Source: UBA7672 sp040398425
Lineage (GTDB): Bacteria > Pseudomonadota > Alphaproteobacteria > Caulobacterales > Hyphomonadaceae
Assembly: GCA_040398425.1 (NCBI GenBank)
Contig: JBBATZ010000007.1
Span: 1 to 64,000, forward strand
Direction: 5' to 3'
DNA length: 64,000 nt
Shown: in pieces, positions 28,085 through 36,773 of the stretch
Position numbering within the stretch: the stretch's first letter is position 1
Layout of the letters: every line of letters starts with the position of its first letter
Translations under genes and position numbers: made by a program
Notes under the pieces: generated by a model
What the model was told of the DNA's origin: nothing
Database searches by the model: none
Seen by the model: the letters and a program-made list of their open reading frames with translations, nothing else

Positions 28085-28854
28085 GACGCGCCGCCGCCGG
28101 CAGCGACCAGCGCGTCGCGTTCGGCTGACAGGAGATGGCGCCATCTGCCTTCAGGCAGATCGCCGAGCAGAAGCGGGCCGACGCGGACGCGCATCAGGTC
28201 GGTCACTTCGAGGTCGACAAGCTCGCACATGCGGCGGATCTGGCGATTGCGACCTTCGTTGAGGACGAAACGCAGGATCTGCGTGTCCTGCAGCGTAACC
28301 TTCGCGGGCTTCAGCTGGCGCCCGTCGAGTTCTAGGCCGTGGCGGAGTTTCTGGATTTTTACACGGTCGATCTTGCCCGCGACCGTGACGACGTATTCCT
28401 TGTCGACTTCGCTGGCGGGCCCGATGATGGCTTTCGCCAACACGCCATCTTCAGACAGCAGCAAGAGCCCGCGAGAATCCTGGTCGAGGCGGCCGAGGGG
28501 CGGAAGGCTGGCGCGCGAGGACGGCACGATGCCGGGGCCGGACTGGCTCTCTGCTGTAAGCAGGCGGGCGGCGGGGATCTGGCCAGGGTCTGGTTGCGCC
28601 GAGACGATGCCGACGGGTTTGTGAATCACAACGGAGATCTGCGCGCCGAGGCCGAGTTCGGCGCGGTCGTTCAACACAAGCGTCTGGCCGGGCGCGATCT
28701 TGCGGCCGACATCGGTCACCTGTTCGCCATCAATGTAGACGGCGCCGGCCTCGATCAGCGTCTCGGCTTCTCGACGCGAGCACACGCCGGCATGCGCCAG
28801 CCATTTGTTGACGCGCTGCGGTTCGCGGCCGTCGAAGGTGCGCTTCCAGCTCAA
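28063..28854 (-). CDS. RsuA/RluB/RluF-family rRNA pseudouridine synthase
   Basis: 263 residues. An N-terminal S4 RNA-binding domain (QRVNKWLAHAGVCSRREAE, about 13-60) is followed by the catalytic domain with the aspartate in PLGRLDQDSRGLLLL, the KEYVV strand and the RNRQIRRMCE motif. It isomerises a uridine in rRNA; RluF or RluB are the nearest types, but the site cannot be set from sequence. The start overlaps the stop of the enoyl-CoA hydratase gene by 4 bp, so translation is probably coupled. Confidence 0.88.
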   Translation of the reverse strand: MSWKRTFDGREPQRVNKWLAHAGVCSRREAETLIEAGAVYIDGEQVTDVGRKIAPGQTLVLNDRAELGLGAQISVVIHKPVGIVSAQPDPGQIPAARLLTAESQSGPGIVPSSRASLPPLGRLDQDSRGLLLLSEDGVLAKAIIGPASEVDKEYVVTVAGKIDRVKIQKLRHGLELDGRQLKPAKVTLQDTQILRFVLNEGRNRQIRRMCELVDLEVTDLMRVRVGPLLLGDLPEGRWRHLLSAERDALVAAGGGASYSISAD

Positions 28855-29657
28855 GTCGCCTGCTCGCGTCCGCGCGCCATGGCCGATTTGCGGGATTCTT
28901 CTGCAGCGCCTGGCGTGATGGCGGAGTTGTTGGCTGAGCCGCGTTCGATCTCCATCTTCAGCGCATCGGGCAGGGGCAGGGCGAGGCCGTCGTCAATGAC
29001 GGCTTTCATGCGCTTGAGCAGGCCGCCTTCGACGCTCGCCATCTCGTGCGCGAGCTTGCGTGCGGCGGACAGCAGGTCTTCCGGCGACAGCACGCGGTTG
29101 ACGAGGCCCCAGCGTTCGGCGGTCGCGGCTTCGAGATAGTTGCCGGTGAGCGAGAGTTCTTTCGCGCGGCCTGCCCCGATGAGGCGCGGGAGTTTCTGCG
29201 AGAGTCCCCAGACGGGCATGAGGCCGACACGGCTGTGGGTATCGGCAAATTTCGCTTCAGTGGAGGCAAGCAGCACGTCGCACATCAAGGCGAGTTCGAA
29301 GCCGCCGGTGATAGCAAAACCATTGATCGCGCCGATGACGGGCCAGGGGCAGGCGGCGAAAGCGGCGGCGAGGTCCATGTCGGGGGCGGGTTCGGCAGAC
29401 TTCCTGTCGCCGACGCCGAGCGAGAAGCCCTTTTGTCCTGCCTCCTTGAGATCGACGCCGGCGGAGAAAGCGCGGCCGGAACCTGTGAGTACGATGGCGC
29501 GGACGTCATTGCCTGCGGACAGTTCGCGGATGGTGCGGACGATGTCGACGCGCAGAGCGACCGAGAGCGCATTGAGCTGCTTCGGGCGGTTGAGGGTCAG
29601 GATGGCGACGGGGCCGTCCCGTTCGACCAGCAACGTCTGTTCGATTGGCTCACTCAT
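28851..29657 (-). CDS. Enoyl-CoA hydratase/isomerase family protein
   Basis: 268 residues of the crotonase fold. The oxyanion-hole segments are FSAGVDLKEAG and INGFAITGGFELALMCD, the latter with the first catalytic Glu. The second segment reads ADTHSRVGLMPVWG, in which the usual second Glu is not present in the standard place, as in a known subgroup of hydratase-like proteins. It acts on a CoA thioester, probably in beta-oxidation or a related route, and heads a two-gene unit with the pseudouridine synthase. Confidence 0.85.
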   Translation of the reverse strand: MSEPIEQTLLVERDGPVAILTLNRPKQLNALSVALRVDIVRTIRELSAGNDVRAIVLTGSGRAFSAGVDLKEAGQKGFSLGVGDRKSAEPAPDMDLAAAFAACPWPVIGAINGFAITGGFELALMCDVLLASTEAKFADTHSRVGLMPVWGLSQKLPRLIGAGRAKELSLTGNYLEAATAERWGLVNRVLSPEDLLSAARKLAHEMASVEGGLLKRMKAVIDDGLALPLPDALKMEIERGSANNSAITPGAAEESRKSAMARGREQAT

Positions 29658-29668
29658 TGTTCGGCTCC

Positions 29669-30442
29669 CTATACGACCGGGTCGATCTCGGGCTGTCCGC
29701 CCTGCGCCCTGATGATGTCGGACATTGCTTCGATGCAGCGATCGACGGCGCTCTTGTCGCGGCTACGGGCGACGAGGTTGGTGCCGAATTCGGTCTGCTT
29801 CCCGTTCAGGCGCATGAAGGGGTAGGAGCCGAGGCTGGCTTCAGGCGTCGCCTTGGCGAGTGCGCCGAGCGGTTCGGCGATGTCGCCTTCGCGGACGCCG
29901 GTGGCGCGCACGGTGCGGGCATGGACGATTGCGCCGCCGCGAATCCGCCGGCCGACATCCTGAAGCATGCCGCGCGTGACCGAGGGCACGCCGGCCATGA
30001 CGAAGACATTGCCGAGCTGAAAGCCGGGGGCGGCCGAGACAGGGTTGAGGATCAGCTCTGCGTCCTCGGGAATGCGGGCCATGCGCATGCGGCCTTCGTT
30101 GATCTCCTGACCGCGCGCTTCGTAATAGGGGCGCAGGATCGTCATCGCATCCTCCCGCACATCGATGGTCTTGCCGAAGGCGGCTGCGACAGCATCGGCG
30201 GTGATGTCGTCATGGGTCGGACCGATGCCGCCGGTCGTGAAGACATAATCGTGGGCGGCGCGCAGCTCGTTGATGGTGGCGACGATGGTGGCGTGGACAT
30301 CGGGGATCATGCGCGCCTCGCGCACTTCCACCCCGAGCGGATTGAGGAAATCCGCGATGGTCTTGAGGTTGGTGTCCTGGGTGCGCCCCGAAAGGAGCTC
30401 ATCCCCGATCAGGATAACGGCGGCGGTCACGATGCTGGTCAT
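29669..30442 (-). CDS. CinA-like molybdopterin-binding-domain protein
   Basis: 257 residues. The N-terminal MoCF/MoaB-like domain (about 1-170) has IGDELLSGRTQDTN, FTTGGIGPTHDDITADAVA and NVFVMAGVPSVTRGM, the pattern of COG1058 (CinA N-terminal) proteins. The remainder is a short C-terminal extension without the PncC deamidase domain. Stand-alone members are linked to NMN/ADP-ribose pyrophosphatase activity, but this is not shown here. It is divergent from the Tad genes. Confidence 0.8.
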   Translation of the reverse strand: MTSIVTAAVILIGDELLSGRTQDTNLKTIADFLNPLGVEVREARMIPDVHATIVATINELRAAHDYVFTTGGIGPTHDDITADAVAAAFGKTIDVREDAMTILRPYYEARGQEINEGRMRMARIPEDAELILNPVSAAPGFQLGNVFVMAGVPSVTRGMLQDVGRRIRGGAIVHARTVRATGVREGDIAEPLGALAKATPEASLGSYPFMRLNGKQTEFGTNLVARSRDKSAVDRCIEAMSDIIRAQGGQPEIDPVV

Positions 30443-30610
30443 GTACCGCGTTTACGTCCGCTTCACTCTCCAGTCCAGCCGCAGTTCGCCGGCTGCGCCG
30501 ATTGCTGAAATGTAAACGGGAAAGGTGAAACTGTTTGGAAATTCGCCGCCGATGGAAGCGTGGAGTTAAGCCTGCGCGTGCATGGTGTATGGGTAGAAAT
30601 GGTGGGATCC

Positions 30611-31162
30611 ATGAAATTGCGCAGGAGACTCTCAGGAGAGCGCAGCAGCCGGGCGCGCAGCGGCAACGTGATGATCGAGTTCGCGTTGCTGGCGCCGGTT
30701 TTCTTCATGCTGATCATGGGTCTCATTGAGTTCGTGATCTTCCAGTACAAGACCTACGCGCTCAATCACGTCGTCTATGAAGCCACACGAAACCTGCAGA
30801 CGGGCGAAGTTCAGGTCGACGTCAATGGGAATCCGCGTACGCCGGAGATGATGAGACAATACTTCATCGACGAGGCCTGTGCTGCGGCTGGCGCATTGGT
30901 CGATTGCAACGAGATCTACTTCGACGTTCGTGCGTTCGATCAGTTGAAGGACGTAACCTATCCGCCGCCGGTGTTCGACAAGGACGGTGTGCCTACCAAC
31001 TTTATGTTTGAGCCGGGCGCCGCCGATCAGTACTCGGTCGTCCGTGCTTCATTGCATCACCAGTTCATCACGCCCTTCATGGACCAGCTTTTCCACATGG
31101 GCCCCGACCTGCCTGCGATTGTGAACGCTTACGTCATCGTCAAGAACGAGCCGTGGATCTGA
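30611..31162 (+). CDS. TadE-like pilus assembly protein
   Basis: About 183 residues. After a basic leader (RRRLSGERSSRARSG) comes NVMIEFALLAPVFFMLIMGLIEF, the Glu5-bearing hydrophobic helix of TadE-like pseudopilins that is processed by a prepilin peptidase. The rest is a periplasmic domain with a Cys pair near residues 93 and 100. ATG at 30599 is an alternative start. It begins a three-gene unit; its stop overlaps the next start (TGATG). The 168-bp upstream region (30443-30610), divergent to the CinA-like gene, should carry the promoter. Confidence 0.8.
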   Translation: MKLRRRLSGERSSRARSGNVMIEFALLAPVFFMLIMGLIEFVIFQYKTYALNHVVYEATRNLQTGEVQVDVNGNPRTPEMMRQYFIDEACAAAGALVDCNEIYFDVRAFDQLKDVTYPPPVFDKDGVPTNFMFEPGAADQYSVVRASLHHQFITPFMDQLFHMGPDLPAIVNAYVIVKNEPWI

Positions 31163-31758
31163 TGATGAGCAAGAGTTCCGTTTTTTCCTGGCGTGGACTT
31201 TCCAGGTTTGCTGGAGACAGGCGTGGCGTCGCTGCGGCCGAATTTGCGCTCATCGCACCGGCGCTTATCTTCCTGATCATGGGAGTGTTCGAGATGACGT
31301 TCCGCTTCCGCGCCAGCGAGGAAGCAACGCGCTATGCGCACGAAGTCGCCAACATGGTTGCTCGCGAGACGGACCTTACCACCGACGATCTCAATCAGCT
31401 CTTCAAGGCGTCGGTCCAGATGATGAAGCCACTCGACACGACGGACGATCTCGATCTCGATGTCACGTCGATCGGTCTCACCGGTGTGAATGCGGATCCT
31501 GCGGTGCTGTGGCGCCGTGTGGCTGGAACCGCGATCACAAAAGACATCCAGGACGCCAAGGGCATGGGTGTTGATGGCGAGAGCGTCATCCGCGTGTCTG
31601 TCCGCTACAGCTATCACAGCGTCCTGACCGAACTGTTTGGGGGGGCGTTCATGCCGATGGAGAAGACGGCCTATTCTCGTCCGCGTCTCGACAAGAAGAT
31701 TTCTCTGGATGGTGTGCCAACTGATGGCGGCGCAACCACGTATCTGACGATTACCTAG
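31162..31758 (+). CDS. Second TadE/TadF-like pilus assembly protein
   Basis: About 198 residues. The cytoplasmic leader ends in GDRRGVAAAEFALIAPALIFLIMGVFEM, again a class III prepilin-like helix with the conserved Glu. The periplasmic part has no cysteines. ATG at 31162 overlaps the preceding stop; ATG at 31165 is equally possible. With the genes on either side it makes a TadE-TadF/E-TadG set, although the secretion ATPase, platform and secretin genes are absent from the window. Confidence 0.8.
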   Translation: MMSKSSVFSWRGLSRFAGDRRGVAAAEFALIAPALIFLIMGVFEMTFRFRASEEATRYAHEVANMVARETDLTTDDLNQLFKASVQMMKPLDTTDDLDLDVTSIGLTGVNADPAVLWRRVAGTAITKDIQDAKGMGVDGESVIRVSVRYSYHSVLTELFGGAFMPMEKTAYSRPRLDKKISLDGVPTDGGATTYLTIT

Positions 31759-31769
31759 CTCTGAAGGCC

Positions 31770-31790
31770 GGGCGCGCCACTGGCGCGCCC
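31770..31790 (+). terminator. Strong hairpin within the Tad operon
   Basis: A perfect 9-bp GGGCGCGCC/GGCGCGCCC stem with a 3-base loop lies between the second TadE-like gene and the vWA gene. It lacks a T-run, so it could be an attenuator, a processing or stability hairpin, or a weak terminator that sets the ratio of the gene products. Confidence 0.4.
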
Positions 31791-31808
31791 TTGCATACGG
31801 GAACGAAC

Positions 31809-34196
31809 ATGTTCGGGTCGATCGGGAGATTTGCGAAGGACCGTCGGGGCGCCTTCGCCATGCAGTTTGCGCTCATGGCCGTGCCGCTGTGCGTTTGCAC
31901 CGGTCTTGCTATCGATGGCGGTCGCGCATTTCTTGCCCGCTTCGAGCTGGCATCGGCGCTGGACGCCGCAGCGCTGGCCGTCGGGTCCACGACGACCGAA
32001 GGCGCCGACCTCAATGCGGTTGCCCAGAAATATGTCGACGTCAACTTCAAGACCGAACATGACAAGCCCATCGAACTCACACTCGATGTCGGCGAAGAAC
32101 GGGCGATGCTTAAGGGCTCGGTTGAGATAAACACCTACTTCATGCCGCTCGTCGGCCAACCGACCGTCACCGTCTCAGCTGAGAGCGAAGTCCGTGTTGG
32201 CGGTAATAACGTCGAAGTCGCCATGGCGCTGGATATTACCGGCTCGATGAACGCCACGCGGATCGCAGGCCTCAAGTCGGCAGCGAAGATCCTGATCGAT
32301 GAAGTGGTCAACACGGTTCAGACCCCGTACTTCTCCAAGATCGCCATCGTTCCTTGGTCGCAGAGCGTCTACGTCGATACGAAACACGCAAACGCCAGTG
32401 TTCCTGTCGATCTGCGCGGTACGCCAACGCCCAGCACGACAATCAGCGGGGCCAACTGGCGCAAGTCCGGCGCGTCGACGAAAACGATCAGCACGGCTGG
32501 CTGGCGCTCCAATACTGGCAAAACGGTTTCAAACGCCACCTGGAAAAACGGCTCCGCAAAGTCGGTCGCCTCCAGCGCCGGCATAACCAAGACCAACAGC
32601 AATACACGTATCCGGGTAACGACCGGCAGCAGCCACGGGTACGTCAACGGCGACACCGTCTATATCTCCGGCGCGAACGGTAGCTATTCTTCGCTGAACA
32701 GCCGGATGTTCTCGGTTGCCGACAAGACGTTGACGCAGTTCTGGCTGAAAGACACTGCAGCGGGCGCGTATGTGACGCCCCCATCGGGCAGCACGGACGC
32801 GACCGCCGGCTCCTCGCAACGCTGTCTCTATGCCGATTGCGCAATGCGGATCACGGCTAGCACCCACGGCTTCGCCACCGGCGACCTGATCTACATAGAA
32901 TCCGTAAACGCCAGTGGCGGCGGCTCGATGTCGGTCAACAACGTCTGGGGCACGACATGGGTCATCACCAATCGCGATAGCAATAACTTCACACTGGATG
33001 GCACATTCGGGCCGAACTTCCTGAACTACTCGTCCAGTGGAAAGGCGTCGGAGTGCTACGTGTCCGATTGCCGATATCGCGTGACGACATCTGCCTCTCA
33101 CAGTCTGTCGACTTCGGACAACGTTTTTATCTGGGGCGTAACGGAATCCAACTCGTCCAAAACATCTGTCAACACACCTGCCAACAACAGCATCAGTGTT
33201 GATAGCCCTTCGGGCTCGGTGTTCTTCCTCCCGGGCGACGGAAAGGATTACAACGACTGGTCGTCCGGCGGTTCGATGGCGGCGTGCGTCAATGCCTACT
33301 GCAATGTCGAGGTCGCTTCGAATTCGCACGGCCTTTCAACCAGCGAGCGTGTCGAAATTGCAGGCGTTGGCGGCTTGACCGGTATCAACTCAGTCTCCGG
33401 CCGTCGCACATGGGAGATAGCAAAGATCGATAACAACAGCTACCGGCTGATCGACTCGACGCCAGCATTGAGCAATATGTCGTCCAACTACTCATCAGGC
33501 GGCGCATCGCAGTGCCTGACGTATGGGTGCGCCAAGCTCTACCCAAGCAGCACGCCCAATGCCAGCACCTCGACTTATGCGGCGACCGACTGTCTCGTTG
33601 AGCGCTATGGAGCCGACGCGGCTACGGACGTCAGTCCGGCTACATCTCCGCTCGGCATCCTTTATTCCAGCAGTGGTGCCTGCACGATGACCAACTATGT
33701 GACACCGATGACAGCCGACCGCGCACGTCTCAACACGTCTATCGGTGATCTCAAGACCGGCGGCTCCACGGCCGGCCAGATCGGCATCGCGTGGGCCTGG
33801 TACATGCTGTCGCCCAACTTCAAGGATGTGTGGGACAAGGAAACGGCGAACCAGCCGAAAGATTATACGACCAAGGAACTCGTGAAGGTCGCCGTGTTGA
33901 TGACGGACGGCGAGTTCAACTTCTCGACCTGCAAGGGTGTGACGGATGGCGTCCTCTGTAACGCAGCGACGGACGAGTTCACGCAGGCCGAAGCGATCTG
34001 TGAGGCCATGAAGGATGAGAAGATCACGATCTACACCGTGGGCCTCAGCATCAACACGGCCTTGTATGCCGACGATTTCCTGATCAAGTGCGCCACCAAG
34101 CCATCCTACGCCTTTCTGGCTGCGGACGAGGCTGAGCTGCAGGTCGCCTTCAAGAAGATCGCGACGTCGATCTCGAAACTGCGCATCTCGAAGTAA
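31809..34196 (+). CDS. TadG-like von Willebrand factor A protein with a large inserted repeat array
   Basis: 795 residues. The N-terminal TadE/TadG-type helix is preceded by DRRGAFAMQFALM. The vWA domain starts with the metal-binding DITGSM at residue 142 and resumes at VAVLMTDGEF (about 696-703), ending in TVGLSIN and a C-terminal helix. Between them lie about 440 extra residues: three short Trp repeats (W217, W232, W245), then four tandem units of about 77 residues resembling FCCH-like beta modules (SHGxxxGDxVxIxG), with a C-x4-C pair at 339, 416, 493 and 569. It is probably anchored in the inner membrane and displayed in the periplasm or on the surface. The ATG at 31809 is preferred over the upstream GTG-type start. 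Confidence 0.8.
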   Translation: MFGSIGRFAKDRRGAFAMQFALMAVPLCVCTGLAIDGGRAFLARFELASALDAAALAVGSTTTEGADLNAVAQKYVDVNFKTEHDKPIELTLDVGEERAMLKGSVEINTYFMPLVGQPTVTVSAESEVRVGGNNVEVAMALDITGSMNATRIAGLKSAAKILIDEVVNTVQTPYFSKIAIVPWSQSVYVDTKHANASVPVDLRGTPTPSTTISGANWRKSGASTKTISTAGWRSNTGKTVSNATWKNGSAKSVASSAGITKTNSNTRIRVTTGSSHGYVNGDTVYISGANGSYSSLNSRMFSVADKTLTQFWLKDTAAGAYVTPPSGSTDATAGSSQRCLYADCAMRITASTHGFATGDLIYIESVNASGGGSMSVNNVWGTTWVITNRDSNNFTLDGTFGPNFLNYSSSGKASECYVSDCRYRVTTSASHSLSTSDNVFIWGVTESNSSKTSVNTPANNSISVDSPSGSVFFLPGDGKDYNDWSSGGSMAACVNAYCNVEVASNSHGLSTSERVEIAGVGGLTGINSVSGRRTWEIAKIDNNSYRLIDSTPALSNMSSNYSSGGASQCLTYGCAKLYPSSTPNASTSTYAATDCLVERYGADAATDVSPATSPLGILYSSSGACTMTNYVTPMTADRARLNTSIGDLKTGGSTAGQIGIAWAWYMLSPNFKDVWDKETANQPKDYTTKELVKVAVLMTDGEFNFSTCKGVTDGVLCNAATDEFTQAEAICEAMKDEKITIYTVGLSINTALYADDFLIKCATKPSYAFLAADEAELQVAFKKIATSISKLRISK
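32604..33530 (+). repeat. Four protein-level tandem repeats of about 77 residues with C-x4-C punctuation
   Basis: The units begin at about residues 267, 347, 424 and 501 of the vWA protein. Each starts as a beta strand (RIRV, RITA, RVTT, VEVA), continues SHG(Y/F/L) with G or S, then D or E and hydrophobic (Y/F/E)I, and ends in a variable loop before a C-x4-C pair. The cysteines recur at 339, 416, 493 and 569, spacings of 77, 77 and 76. DNA identity between units is low, so these are old duplications kept by selection on structure. Confidence 0.75.
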
Positions 34197-34221
34197 GCCG
34201 GGAGACGCGGGAACCGAACAG

Positions 34222-34245
34222 GGGCCGCTCCTCATCGGGCGGCCC
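34222..34245 (+). terminator. Hairpin after the vWA gene
   Basis: GGGCCGC (34222-34228) pairs with GCGGCCC (34239-34245) around a 10-base loop in the 68-bp convergent space. No clear T-run follows, so it is only a possible terminator. Confidence 0.35.
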
Positions 34246-34264
34246 TTGCGACTCCCGTCATGAG

Positions 34265-35188
34265 TTAGCGAGGCGGCGGGAGCGTCGCTGCGATGCGTTT
34301 GGCATCTGCAGATTCCAGGGCGCCATTTTCGCCAAAGCGCTTCATGGCAAGCCGCCACAACCATTTCGCATGGCTTTGCTGTCCGGCGGCGGCGGCGTGG
34401 TCTCCGGCCAGGGCTGTCAGATGCGCTAGCTCGAGTCCCGTCGCTGTCTCACGCGCGGCGTTGAGCAACTGCTCAGCCTCAGCCAGCTTTCCAGCGGCAA
34501 TCGCGGAGCGGATCGGCTGATGCGGACCTTCCACGGCTGGTGCAATCGTCGGCGCGGGTGGCTTGGGCGGCGGTTGAACGGTCGGCGGCGCAACTGGAGG
34601 CGCAGCAGGTTTCGGGACGGCGGCAACGGTCGGGATCGGGTTGAGCGTCACCTGCGAAGGGAAGGGATTCGCTGGCGGTGGAGGCGGCGCGGTTGGTGAC
34701 GGAGCTGGTGGAGGCGCCGTGGGTGCCTGCGCGACGGGTCTTGGCGGCGGGGGCGGTTGCGTAACGGGGGCCGGCGGCGGGATGGCAGGGGGTGCGGCCG
34801 CGACGGCGGGCTGAACCGGTGCTGGTTGTGGCGGCGCCGGGGGAGCGGGGACCGGGGCGGGCGGTGGCGTGATCGGGGCGGAGCGCCAGTCGCGGTCGGC
34901 AGCGCGCGAGCGTTCGGAATAGTAGGCTTCGGCCTGGCCGAGGACGGCGTCCTCACGGGCAGATTTTTCGGCGGCGGAGCGTTTCTGATTGGGCCGCGGG
35001 TGCAAGGCGCTGACGAGGAAGACGATACCCGCCGAGACGCCGAGAATACCGAGCAGAAGCAGCAGCGGCAGACCGTCCGGCCCGGGCGGGAAAAAATTCA
35101 GGGGGCCGGAGCGTTGTGTCCAGGCGAGATAGCCTCCGCCACCGGACAGTGCGGCGCCAAGCAGAAACTGAAGAACGCGTGACAACAT
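34265..35188 (-). CDS. Membrane protein with a long proline-rich linker
   Basis: 307 residues from ATG 35188. Two hydrophobic segments lie near the N-terminus (about 1-25 and 42-62, the second LPLLLLLGILGVSAGIVFLV). A basic stretch and a helix with YYSERSRAADRDW follow, then about 110 residues dominated by Pro and Ala (PPPAP-type), and a helical C-terminal domain (about 225-305, rich in Ala and Leu, TPR-like in feel) that should lie apart from the membrane on the extended linker. I do not recognise a family. It converges on the Tad unit but need not be part of it. Confidence 0.6.
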   Translation of the reverse strand: MLSRVLQFLLGAALSGGGGYLAWTQRSGPLNFFPPGPDGLPLLLLLGILGVSAGIVFLVSALHPRPNQKRSAAEKSAREDAVLGQAEAYYSERSRAADRDWRSAPITPPPAPVPAPPAPPQPAPVQPAVAAAPPAIPPPAPVTQPPPPPRPVAQAPTAPPPAPSPTAPPPPPANPFPSQVTLNPIPTVAAVPKPAAPPVAPPTVQPPPKPPAPTIAPAVEGPHQPIRSAIAAGKLAEAEQLLNAARETATGLELAHLTALAGDHAAAAGQQSHAKWLWRLAMKRFGENGALESADAKRIAATLPPPR

Positions 35189-35339
35189 CTCTATACGCCA
35201 CCCCAAGGCGGGCCGCCCACATACAGTTCACCGTGGGTCGGTCCCGGCGCGGCAAGGATTAGCCGCTTCTCTGCCACACCGGAACCTCAAACACGCAGTG
35301 CGCCAGATGCGAGCTGCGAAGACCATGTCTCCGGGGGCG

Positions 35340-36773
35340 TCATTTTTCCGGATGGGTGAGGGCCTGGTAGGTCAGGGTGCGCGCCATGGTGCCGAGATCA
35401 TCGCCGCCCGTTCCACCCATGCGCTGGATCATGCCGACAAAGATCACGTCGTTCTGGGGATCAACCCAGAACCAGGTGCCGGCAGCGCCGCCCCAGCTCA
35501 GCGACCCATCGCCCTGCAGCGAGCCGGAGGCGCGGGCATCGTTCACGACCTGGAAGTCGAGACCGAAGCCGACCGCTTCGTTGAAGCGTGCGACGCTGGT
35601 GCCGTTGCTGGAGACGAGCACGGATTTCGGAATCACGTTGGTGCCCATCAGTTCGACGGAGGCGGGCGAGAGGATGCGGACGCCATCAAGCTCACCCTTG
35701 TTGGCGATCATCTGGCTGAAGCGGGCATAATCCATCGTGGTGGAGACGAGACCGCCGCCGCCGGATTCCATCGCGGGCGGCTTGGTGTAGTCCGGCATCG
35801 GGTTGCCGAAGAGCTCCTTGGCCTCGACGATCTTGTTCTGCGCGCGATCGAAGAGATAGACCGCAGCGAGGCGGTTGGCCTTGTCGGCGCCTGTGGCGAA
35901 GGCGGTGTCGGTCATCTTCAGAGGCGCGAAGATGTTCTGCGCCATGAAGTCCGAGAACTTCATGCCGGACAGCTTCTCGACGATGTAGCCCTGAATATCC
36001 ACCGACGAGGAGTAGGACCAGTTCGTGCCTGGCTGGAACATCAGCGGGATGGTGGCCGTGCGGTCGATCATTTCCTTGAGGCTTGAAGCGGCGAGGACGC
36101 CCTTCGTCCGGTACATCTTGTCGACAGGGTGTTCATCGGCAAGGCCGTAGCCGAAGCCGGCGGTGTGGCTCATGATCTCGCGCATGGTCGGCGGGCGGGC
36201 CATGTCTTCGAGTTCGAGCGAGCCGTCCTTCTTGATCGACTTCACCACGCGCAGATTCTTGAACTCCGGCACGTAGCGCGTGACCGGATCATCGAGCCGC
36301 CATTTGCCCTGTTCGAACAGGATCATCATCGCCGTGCCGGTGATCGGTTTGGTCATCGAATAGATGCGGAAGATCGAGTCCTTGGTGATCGGCGCGCCGG
36401 TCTCGAGGCTGGCCTTGCCGTAGGTCTTGAACTCCACGATCTGGCCGTGCCGCGCAAGCAGCGTGGTCATGCCCGCGACGCGGCCATCGGCGACGACTTG
36501 CGCCATGTAGTCATCGAGCTTCTTGAGACGGGCGCTGTCGAAGCCGACGGCCTCCGGCGACACGGTTGTCGAAAGGTTGCGCGGTGCAGCCGGCTTATCG
36601 GCGTGATGCTCAGACATCATCGCCATCATGTGGGCGCGCATCTCGGGTGGCATCTCGCCCTGCATCATGCCGACGTGGGGCGATGGCGGGGGTGCGGCTG
36701 CTTCGGGCGCGTAGACGCAGGCCGACAGCAGGGACGCCGCCACGGCGATGGCGGAGCAAGTGCGACGAAGCAT
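35340..36773 (-). CDS. Serine hydrolase of the class C beta-lactamase family, lipoprotein
   Basis: 477 residues from ATG 36773 with GGGAGG upstream. Lipoprotein signal with LLSAC near residue 19, then a Met/His-rich stretch (MMQGEMPPEMRAHMMAMMSEHH, about 35-56) that could bind metal. The penicillin-binding/EstB-like domain has the nucleophile in SMTK, YSS in place of YxN, and WGGAAGTWFW in place of the third box. These suit an esterase or D-aminopeptidase-like enzyme rather than a true beta-lactamase. It is divergent from the esterase/dehalogenase pair. Confidence 0.8.
   Translation of the reverse strand: MLRRTCSAIAVAASLLSACVYAPEAAAPPPSPHVGMMQGEMPPEMRAHMMAMMSEHHADKPAAPRNLSTTVSPEAVGFDSARLKKLDDYMAQVVADGRVAGMTTLLARHGQIVEFKTYGKASLETGAPITKDSIFRIYSMTKPITGTAMMILFEQGKWRLDDPVTRYVPEFKNLRVVKSIKKDGSLELEDMARPPTMREIMSHTAGFGYGLADEHPVDKMYRTKGVLAASSLKEMIDRTATIPLMFQPGTNWSYSSSVDIQGYIVEKLSGMKFSDFMAQNIFAPLKMTDTAFATGADKANRLAAVYLFDRAQNKIVEAKELFGNPMPDYTKPPAMESGGGGLVSTTMDYARFSQMIANKGELDGVRILSPASVELMGTNVIPKSVLVSSNGTSVARFNEAVGFGLDFQVVNDARASGSLQGDGSLSWGGAAGTWFWVDPQNDVIFVGMIQRMGGTGGDDLGTMARTLTYQALTHPEK

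Noticed and set aside
32604..33530. Repeat array in the vWA gene considered as a CRISPR or DNA-level tandem repeat
   Set aside because: The period appears only in the protein; DNA copies are too diverged and there are no spacer-repeat units.
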